Source: Melieria omissa (taxonomy: Eukaryota; Arthropoda; Insecta; Diptera; Ulidiidae). Taken from it: a DNA stretch of 64,000 nt. Numbering within the stretch: position 1 is the stretch's first letter; every line of letters begins with the position of its first letter. Under the pieces are notes generated by a model, which was given only the letters and a program-made list of their open reading frames with translations, did not search any database and was not told the DNA's origin. Position numbers and translations under genes: made by a program. The stretch is from assembly GCA_963971225.1 (NCBI GenBank), contig OZ020269.1, forward strand, positions 98,750,405 to 98,814,404, read 5' to 3'. This document shows positions 56,229 through 64,000 of this stretch, one piece after another.

Positions 56229-56765
56229 CAGTGTGGCCAGATACCTGAGATTACTTTCTCCTAAATCTTAAAAAAACACTGAAATTTCCTCCCAAAAGTT
56301 AAAAAATTTCCTACAATTTATTTTATATTTTGGGTAATTTTAAAGGAGTTTAACTTCTCATAAAAAATTAAAATATATATTTATATTTTTTCATTCTAGC
56401 GTTTATTATTCACCTTCAGCTTAACAACAAAAACTATATATATAACAAATGAATTAAATAAAATTGCCATTTTTGGCGGAATTTCATTGCGACATCAATA
56501 AGTGAAAACGAGATAGAACGTGCTAAAATTTTGTAAGCTTTCAAATTTTGAACACAATAGGATGCTTTGACTATTAAAATAGTTGCCAAATTATGTTTTT
56601 TTGCCAGTGTTCCCAATACATCATACTTCGTTATCCAAATTCAAATCTACTAACGATCCGAAAAATCCCCTATCTTCCTATCTCCCTATCTTTTTTCTAA
56701 AAATTCTCCTAAAAGGCCAAGAATCTCCTGAATCTAGGAGGGAATCTACTAATCTGGCAACACTG
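56229..56765 (+). mobile_element. hAT-type miniature element, 537 bp, complete with 8-bp target duplication
   Basis: Left end CAGTGTGGCCAGATACCTGA and, reverse complemented, right end CAGTGTTGCCAGATTAGTAG share the first 14 positions with one mismatch. Flanks CTACTCCA (56221-56228) and CTACTCCG (56766-56773) agree in seven of eight bases. An 8-bp duplication and CAGTGTTG-type ends are typical of hAT elements. TTCTCCTAAATCT-like words recur near both ends. There is no transposase. A partial copy in the opposite orientation is at 31765-32144. Confidence 0.88.
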
Positions 56766-56849
56766 CTACTCCGAAGAGTTGAGGATCAGTGAATCAATCC
56801 AACTTCCGAAAAGATTTAATGGGTTTCACCAAAATTTCTGACTATTCAG

Positions 56850-57480
56850 GCAGCCTGTAGGTTGGTTATGGCAGACATCACCTTCAAAGAAGGAATAGGT
56901 CGATCCAATTCCGATAGTCGAGAGACCCTGAAGGCTCTGTCCTCACCGATCATTACAAAATTGCCTGGAATTGAAGGGGCCACTCCTGAACTAGTCGACG
57001 TTATTCTCATTTCGATTCCAGCGCATGGAAGCATGAGGGTAATACAGGATCGGTTGAGCTTGGTGAGGTTTATCTGGCTCACCTCAACCGAATCAACCTC
57101 ATCAAGGGCGACATCTCTGACGATCTTCCATATTAGACGATCTTCCATAAAGATCGAAGCTGGACAAATGCAGTATTAGCCAATCAATCTGGCGAGTAGA
57201 TGACAAACATAAATCGGTGGAACTGATTAGCAAAAACAGAGATTATCTGGCCAGACTCAACGCAGTTCTCATAGGTCACTTGTCTATAGGACCGCAAGCA
57301 GCCAGAAGAAAATTTCTTACAATAACAGCTGCCGTAACTTTTCTGATCCAGTTGAGAAGGCCTTAAGAAAAAAGGTGATTATGGGACAAATATCTAAGAT
57401 AAAAACAGTTTGAGTTAGGTTAGACAGATGAAGATAAGAGAAGACTTCTTAGGCCCAGTGCGAAAAAGACTGAATTCTAG
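56850..57480 (+). pseudogene. RNase H remnant of a non-LTR retrotransposon
   Basis: SNSDSRETLKALSSPIITK near 56895 corresponds to the RNase H motif with the catalytic Asp (SDSRAALKAL in relatives). VILISIPAHGSMRVIQ near 57000 is a worn version of the LIWVPGH motif with its His kept. Further on, KNRDYLARLNAVLIGHLSIG near 57236 is the stretch just before the C-terminal cysteines. Several frame changes interrupt it, and the cysteine cluster is not visible. It belongs to the same broad group as 4600-5800 and 51157-52480. Confidence 0.7.
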
Positions 57481-57599
57481 ATTGAAGAAAACCTAGTTTA
57501 GGGTCTTTATCAATTTAGCCAAGTTGATATATGACAACTCAATATATAAGATCAGAAAGGAATGGCTTCGAATGATATTCGGCTCAAAAGTTGTAGGAA

Positions 57600-57642
57600 A
57601 TCCCCCCTCCCCCGCCAAACTGAAATCCTGTGTACAGTACTG
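57600..57642 (-). mobile_element. Fragment of the 149-bp hAT miniature element
   Basis: Reverse complemented, this reads CAGTACTGTACACAGGATTT followed by a CAGTTTGGCGGGGGAGG-like run, matching the left end of 32519-32667 (CAGTGGCGCACACAGGATTT, CGTTTTGGAGGGGATGG) with a few changes. The other end could not be found. Confidence 0.45.
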
Positions 57643-58360
57643 GAAACTGTGTGCGTAGAGTTTGATTCAACATAAGCCAGATTAAGGTCATTCGAACTGC
57701 AGGGCGTTTGGCTGAACAGCAAAATTATTGATGAAATTAGTGAGAGTGCTTTTTGCTGTACTCCTTTGAGGCCAATTTTTTGAGAATTTTTTCTTTTAAG
57801 TTTCTCACTACATCTTTCTTCTTCATCTTAGTTCATGAGGCCCCCAAACATTGAGCTTCTTTTTGAAATCAACTTTATGCAAATCGTTTAAAACTCTTTT
57901 ATGGTCAATCTCCAGTTCCATAATGATGTGGTCATTGCTCACATAGGTGACTTCGTGAACCTTATTAATTTCATTTAATTTTTCGATAAGTCGACCAGAG
58001 CGAGTAGCATCTATCAGTTGAAAATTTCCAGAATAAGAGTAAGCAAACCATTTCCTGGGAATTGATTGGGATAGATATCCTTCACCATAAACACCAAGAA
58101 ACTCAATTAGATTTTACAAATAGTGACCTTTTTTGTCTCTTGTTAACAAGAAAATGATTTTGCCTGATGCAATAAACAGTTTTAAAGTTATAATTCTTTA
58201 AAATCATAAAATCAAATCATTTGGACAGAAAATGTCGAATAGTTTTTCCCAACTCAATACATTCCCTTCCCTTCACTCGCTTCCTTATCATTCAAATAAT
58301 TTCAAATAATTTCAAGTTCAAATTGCTTTTAAAAACCTGGAGAGAGGGCCATCTGGTCCA
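57643..58360. other. Non-coding DNA, no recognised features
   Basis: The 65-codon frame at 58221-58418 runs into the following repeat and has no domain. No terminal repeats, RNA-like fold or retrotransposon motif could be picked out. Confidence 0.5.
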
Positions 58361-59070
58361 TTATCGAATGAGCTCATTCTGTGCCTTCTATGATATCTGT
58401 CTTCTTCCTCAATATTGAGTACTACTGTCCGACCGACAGTGGATTTTTGGCCGAAGTCGAAGCACAATATAATGCATAAATAAAATAAGTACTAGGCCGA
58501 GGGCCGAATTCGAAGCCGAATAGTAATAAAAATTCTTTTAAGGAAAAAAGGGTTAAATTAAACGGTTCTTTCTCTATTCATTCGTTTGTTCTGCGCCTTC
58601 TATGATATCTGTCTTCTTCGTCAATACTGAGTACTAGTATTCGACCGAATTGGCCGAAGTTTTGGATTTTTTGGCCGAAGCCGAAGCAGAATATTAGGCA
58701 AAAATAAGATATTAAGCTGAAGCCGAATACTAATAAGATTTCTTTTAAGGAAAAAAACTGAACAAATTAAGCCGTTCTTTCTGGATAATTTTTATTGATC
58801 GCAAACTTCAGTCCAAAATATCGATAAAACCCAATATTTGATAAAATACTTTTAAGCAGAGCACATTGATTTGCATTTCAAGCGAAAAACTTCGGCTAAA
58901 GTTTTCGCCTATGTTGGCCGAAGCCGAGACCGAAGCAGAATATTTAAAATTGGCCGAATAGCCCGAATACCGAAACCGAATATTTAAAATTTACCGAAAC
59001 CGAATATTTAAAATTGGCTTAATGGGCCGAATACCGAAGCCGAAGACGAATATTCGGTTGGATACTACTG
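58360..59070. repeat. Array of GGCCGAAGCCGAA units and a 211-bp tandem duplication
   Basis: CCTTCTATGATATCTGTCTT with its neighbourhood occurs at about 58382 and 58593, then TTTTGGCCGAAGCCGAAGCA-type units follow both times. From 58900 the sequence reduces to shorter units, CCGAATACCGAAACCGAATA and TTTAAAATTGGCC, ending in CGAATATTCGG. The same hexamer theme (GAAGCC) is at 37090-37110 and 37925-38040, more than 20 kb away. Confidence 0.8.
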
Positions 59071-60944
59071 AGTACTGACAGTGTAGCGGTCCATGGTTCT
59101 CTGCACCAGTCGAGCACTATGGACCTCTCTGTTCTCGAGGACAAGTTGATTTGTACTGTCTCTGAGTCAAACCCCTATTCGGCAGCTAGTTGGAATTGTC
59201 ACCGAATACTGATCTATTTGATCTATGCTCAGAAAATGGCGTCTCTCGTCCAGTGATGTGTTTAGAAGCTATGGAGATGAAGACCCTGCTCAGGTCCGTA
59301 GAAATGCCGACTCCGTATTTTGGATTGAAGGGTCCTGAATCCTGAAGAATCCTACTTAGTACGGCTTAAGTCCAATACTCGGATCAAGTCAAACTAATTT
59401 TGTCCACATTGAGACTGTTGGTTAGTTCCAGAAGAAAACAAGAAGGCACAATGGGACATTTTGTCCTCTAAGTAGATGTGTGATCCATGCCGCATCATAC
59501 CTAACCTAACATTTCTTCTACTCTTCAAAGTTTTTTAACAAAACACTTTGGCAAGTATAGGGTTTATTTTCGCTAGCTATGCTTATTTATATTAAAATTG
59601 TCTATTTAAACACTCACACTTGAACACATACAATTTCCAGTACTCTTCAAAGTTTTTAATCCAAAAACTATGGCAACTAGAGGGTTAATTTTCGCTAGCT
59701 ATGCTTACTTAAACACTCAACATTTTCCAGTAACTAATTTCCCACTAGTACTTAATAACAAAAGCAACAACAACAACAACATCAACGTCAAGTGTTGAAA
59801 ACATTTTTGATTAATGTCGGTTTCTTTGTTGTTGTTGTTGTTTGCAACACCAACATATAATTTTCTATGCAACATAATTGCAATGTTAGGACAATCGCTG
59901 CCAATAGTCGGTACGCTACTTCCTGTCAACGCTGCATTCAAGCGTTCATGGAAGCAACAATTACCGCAAAAACCAACAAAAGCAACAACAAAAAGTTCAC
60001 ATGTGAACAATAAACGTTGCCAATTGGCAATCGATGCCCGTCGTTGTGCTACCATTTATGTTGTACTTAATACTATAAACAACAACAACAACAATATCAA
60101 TTTAACCACAAAACACAAGCGGTCACAGTTGCGACTATCCAACGTCCGCAGCATGTCCGTCCAGCATGTCCGACATGCAGCGTTTCGAGCGGCAGCAGCG
60201 CCACACTTTCTGCACACTTGGAATACCAAAAACCGGTATAATTATTAGTAACACTCAATTCGCATTTGCCATATGCATGTCCGTCTGCATAGATTGTAAT
60301 TACATGCGGCAGCGATGCCACCTAACAGAAATACGGTAAACTTTCTATTGGCGAAAGAAAACAAAAAACCAAATGGAAAAATTAATAATTTTTTAGTATA
60401 TGAAAGCAACAACAACAAAAAAAACCTGATAACAACAACAACAACAACAACCATTAATGCAATAACAACATGTAGCATTATCAGTAGTCGTAGCGTTTTG
60501 TCGATTTCGCGTTGGTGATTAGCTGGCAATGGCGTTTGGCAGCTGGCAACTGTTATTAGAGTCAAACACACACACACATACATACACATGCAAATTTATA
60601 CATACTCATATGTATTTGTACAGTTAATCTCACTACAAACCGCTGATACTGTTGGCAAATCAAGCTAATATAAACAAAATGCCAACAACAACAACAACAA
60701 CAGCACCAATCGACTTTCAACGCTAACAATTGGAGTACGTTGGCAATTAAAAGCGTGTTGTTGCTACATGTAATTGTTGTTGTTATTGCACTAAAATTGG
60801 CGCGTCAATTGTGGGCGTGTTTTGTGTTCAGTACTCGGTGCGTGTGTTTGTAAAAAATATCAATGATTGGTTGCCATTTTGATTGCTTTGACAGCCGAGA
60901 TTGTGGTCAATGTTTTGCTGTCATCTATTTCGGCATTGATTGCA
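59071..60944. other. Non-coding DNA with one tandem duplication and CAA/TTG runs
   Basis: A unit of about 121 bp is duplicated at 59515-59720 (TACTCTTCAAAGTTTTTTAA, ATTTTCGCTAGCTATGCTTA in both). CAA runs are at 59764-59780, 60070-60095 and 60432-60452, and TTG runs at 59828-59842. A CA run lies at 60569-60582. Opposite frames at 59717-60321 (112-144 codons) overlap each other and consist of Asn, Leu and Thr strings, so no gene is accepted. Confidence 0.55.
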
Positions 60945-61480
60945 TTTTTCTGAGTTTTCTTAAAATTTAGAAAAATTTTTTTTGTTAATTGTTTTTTTTA
61001 TAATATATTTTTGTAAATTGTTTTTTTTAAGTTTTTATAATATTTTTTTGTTAATTGTTTTTTGTTTTATTTTTTATATATTTTTTTGTTAATTGTTTTT
61101 TATTTGATGTAATATATTGTTTTTATTGATTGTATTTTTTTTTTTCAATTTTTCTAATATCTTTTGTTAATTTTTTTTGTGGATTTGTTTATAGTATTAT
61201 TTTTGTTGTTTTTTACATTTTTTTATAATATTTTTTTGTTAATTGTTTCTTTTTTATTTTTATAATATTTTTTGTTGATTGTATTTTTTTCAATTTTTTA
61301 TAAAATTTTTTTGTAAATTTCTTTTTTCATTTTTTATAATATTTTATTTGTTTATTGTTTTCTTAATTTTTTTATAATATGTTTTTGTAAATTGTTTTTT
61401 TGTATTTTTTATAATTTTTGGTGTTAATTGTCTTTGAATTTTGTATATTTTTTTGTTAATTGTTTTTATAATATTTATAT
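60945..61480. repeat. T-rich tandem array next to the terminal retrotransposon
   Basis: About ten to twelve degenerate units of roughly 35-50 bp carry TTTTTTTGTTAATTGTTTTT and TTTTTATAATATTTTTTTG. As at 1366-2480, the strand bias is strong, with T on plus. It ends just before the first coding bases of the retrotransposon at 61490. Confidence 0.75.
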
Positions 61481-61489
61481 AACTTTGGG

Positions 61490-64000
61490 CCTGTAGTGGC
61501 TCCCAGTTATTCAAAGAAGTGCATCAAAATTTATTTCCAAAATGTCTCCGGGATGAGAACTAAAGCTGACTCTGTACGTCTGCTTAGTTCTTCATTGGAT
61601 TACGACGTTTTTGTTATTATTGAGACTTGGTTAAATCCAAGTTTCTTTGATTCAGAATTCTTCGACCCAAACTTGTTTAATGTGTTTCGGAAGGATAGAG
61701 ACTCTATTCAATCAGGCCTGACAAGGGGGTGTTTTGATTGCCGCTAAACGCAATCTACGCTCAGCTATAGTGGAACTCGAAAACAATGACACTATTTTAG
61801 ACCAGCTTTGCGTGCAACTCCAAAGCATGCAGGGATTGCTTCTTATATGCGCATCGTATATCCCACCGAATAGTTCTGACGCTATTTACAAATCACATGT
61901 TGACAACATTTCTTCCATTTGTGCCAAATTTGGTGATAGCGAGCTTTGTGTTTTGGGAGACTTCAATCTGAGCAGTATTACCTGGAGCAACATCGGGAAC
62001 TCTTTTGAGCTTACTCCCTCTAATGTAATTTCCTTCAATGAGATGTACGTCATCGACAGTTTTACAAGCTTTGGCTTGTCACAGATTAATGGATTTTCCA
62101 ACAAGCTAAATCGAATACTAGACTTGATCTACATTTCAAGCAACTTAAATAGTAAGGTGATCGAGTGCGACTGTCCTTTTTCACCTGCTTGCTTACATCA
62201 CGTTCCGTTAATAGTTGAGCTTGAATTCTATGAATTCTTTGCACTTCCGACTATATCACACACTATCTCGTTTAATTATAATCTTTGTGATTTTGATGAG
62301 TTGGATAATGTGCTTTGTGAAGTCGATTGGGTTGAGTTACTCGCTAGTTCTGTGGTTGCTGACTGTTATACAGTTTTTAAATCGACTGTTTTTGATTTAT
62401 GTCTGGAGTTTATCCCTACTTTACACAGAAAGGTTCATAAACTACCATGGGTTACTAAGGAATTGCAACATCTAAAGAATTTAAGAAACAAATACTATAA
62501 AAAATACAAGGCAACAATGAGTCTTTTCTACTTTTGCAACTACCAGTCCCATCTAAAGAGTTACAATAAACTCGCCAAATTGTTGTACAGGAACTATATC
62601 CGCAATTACGAAGTCGGTATCAAAAGCAACCCTAAAGCCTTTTGGAGCTTTATTAAGTCAAAAAAAGCAGTTTCGGATATTCCATCTTCCGTGTTCTTTA
62701 AGAAGAAATCCGCAAAAACTATGGAAGATGCCGCAAATATTTTTGCTGAATTTTTCAGCTCGAATTTTGTTTCTGATTTGGGAATTGATGTGACTAACTA
62801 TCACTTCTCAGACTCACCCATCTCTTTTGGCTCTTTGATCCTAACTGCCGAAGACATTGAAACGGGCATCGCCAATCTTAGTTTCTCGACTCAAACGGAT
62901 GCTGATGGCCTTTCTGCTGTACTATTGAAGAAATGTTCCTCTCTTATAAACCCGCTATTAACAATATTTAACAAATCTCTATCGTCAGGCGTTTTCATTG
63001 ATGATTGGAAGAAAGCGTCGATTACTCCTATATTCAAGAGTGGTAACAAGAACGATGTCTCAAACTATCGGCCGATTTCGAAACTGACCTCAGTTTCTAA
63101 ACTCTTCGAATGCATTGTCAAAGAAAAGTTAAGTTTTTGTGTCAAGAGCATAATCTCTCCATTCCAGCATGGTTTCGTCAAAGGCAGATCGACTACATCT
63201 AATCTTACAGTATTCACAGAAGATTGCCTTTCCGCCTTACAGAATGGCAACCAAGTAGACACAGTCTATACGGACTTCGCTAAAGCCTTTGACAGAGTTT
63301 CTCACAGAATTTTGGTCTCGAAATTAACCAGCATGGGCTTTCATTCAACATTTCTCGAATGGTTGAAGTCATACCTATCCAATAGGCATTGTTCCGTCGT
63401 TCTTGACAACATCTCGTCGCGGCCCTTTGTTGCCACTTCTGGTGTCCCCCAAGGGAGCATTCTTGGTCCTTTGTTGTTTGTCTTATTTATTAACGACATT
63501 GGATCTTGTTTTTCGTCTGCTAAATTCCTGCTATATGCTGACGATCTTAAAATTTATGCTGTTATTCACAATCTGTCGGACTCTGCTGCCTTACAATCGG
63601 ACCTCGACAATGTTCAGTCTTGGTGCAATGATAATAATCTTTTTTTAAATGTTAGCAAATGCTTTCATGTAACTTTTACTAGGAAAAGAGATCCCCTTCA
63701 AGTATCGTATTCCATCTCTGGCTCCGTGCTACAATCGGTTAATGAAATTAAAGACCTAGGTGTTTTCTTCGACACAAAACTAAGTTTTGCAAATCATATC
63801 AGTTTTATTATTTCTAAATCTTATGCCATGTGGGGTTTCGTTCGTCGGAATAGTACTGTCTTTTCGCATCCGTATACAATCAAATTACTTTACACAACCT
63901 TTGTCAGGTCTAGATTGGAATATGCCGCGCTAATATGGAGACCATATCACGCATCTTCCATAAACCGAATTGAACGGATACAGAAAGTATTCATTCGGTT
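61490..64000 (+). CDS. CR1/Jockey-group non-LTR retrotransposon: endonuclease and reverse transcriptase, runs off the window
   Basis: The endonuclease begins at 61496 in one frame (IKIYFQNVSGMRTK, VIIETWLNPSFF). A single frame change in the G run at 61725-61729 shifts it to a second frame that is open from 61725 to the window end, 758 codons with no stop. That frame holds the rest of the endonuclease (GGVLIAAKRN, CVLGDFNLSSITW with the Gly-Asp-Phe-Asn core, LHHVPLIVELE where a Ser-Asp-His is usual), a linker (NPKAFWSFIKSKK), then RT: DADGLSAVLLKK, NYRPISKLTSVSKLFE, HGFVKGRSTTSN, YTDFAKAFDRVSH (catalytic Asp), TSGVPQGSILGPLLFVLFINDI, LLYADDLKIYA (YADD), NEIKDLGVFFDTKLSF and a thumb. RNase H is absent as expected. 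A 3' relative is at 27376-28111. The first in-frame ATG and any ORF1 are not seen, so the 5' end is probably truncated. One indel stands between this copy and an intact endonuclease-RT frame. Confidence 0.9.

Overview
The window looks like gene-poor intergenic or intronic DNA from a higher fly. Two things make a tephritid fruit fly the most likely source, which is an inference. First, CAA/TTG trinucleotide runs and CA/GT microsatellites are everywhere, as in dipteran non-coding DNA. Second, one transposon has the DD41D catalytic spacing known from the rosa group of mariner elements, first described in Ceratitis. I found no host protein-coding gene, no convincing functional RNA gene and no prokaryotic-type system. 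Nearly every reading frame with recognisable protein similarity belongs to a transposable element, and almost all are truncated or frameshifted.

Layout. 1-1365: an RTE-like reverse transcriptase fragment on the minus strand, split by a 669-bp inverted-repeat transposon. 1366-4600: a T-rich degenerate array, then simple-repeat DNA. 4600-7335: an RNase H-bearing retrotransposon remnant, then an I-like 5'-truncated insertion with a 12-bp target duplication inside another repeat. 7336-9400: a nest of a dispersed repeat, an outer inverted-repeat element and an inner TA-flanked element. 10939-12165: a DD34D mariner. 13376-14618: a DD41D mariner on the minus strand. 17640-20410: two long degenerate tandem arrays. 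22030-24930: minus-strand remnants of RNase H-type non-LTR elements. 26740-29390: a tandem satellite carrying repeated AACCGGTT sites, interrupted by a 3' fragment of a CR1/Jockey-group element. 30940-32670: palindromic minisatellites and two hAT-type miniature elements. 34930-43460: several tandem arrays, ending in about 530 bp of pentanucleotide repeat. 45411-47010: a mariner pseudogene in which the segment around the third catalytic aspartate is repeated about five times. 49432-52925: a pile of four non-LTR fragments, including a 468-codon open reverse transcriptase frame with a poly(A) tail. 53119-53536: a solo LTR. 56229-56765: a hAT-type miniature element with 8-bp flanking repeats, related in inverted orientation to the one near 32 kb. 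58360-59070: a GGCCGAAGCCGAA array. 61490-64000: the youngest-looking element, a non-LTR retrotransposon whose frame is open for 758 codons and runs off the window.

How the parts relate. Several families occur more than once: RTE-like (three copies), RNase H-type non-LTR (five or six fragments), CR1/Jockey-group (the 27.4-kb fragment and the 61.5-kb element), hAT miniature elements, and the host repeats near 6/7.3/13.3 kb and 7.7/43.9 kb. Nested insertions allow relative dating: host repeats are oldest, then the RTE, R1-type and mariner remnants, then the small inverted-repeat elements, the solo LTR and the long open CR1/Jockey-group element. All readings are by eye, so family names are given only to the level the motifs allow.
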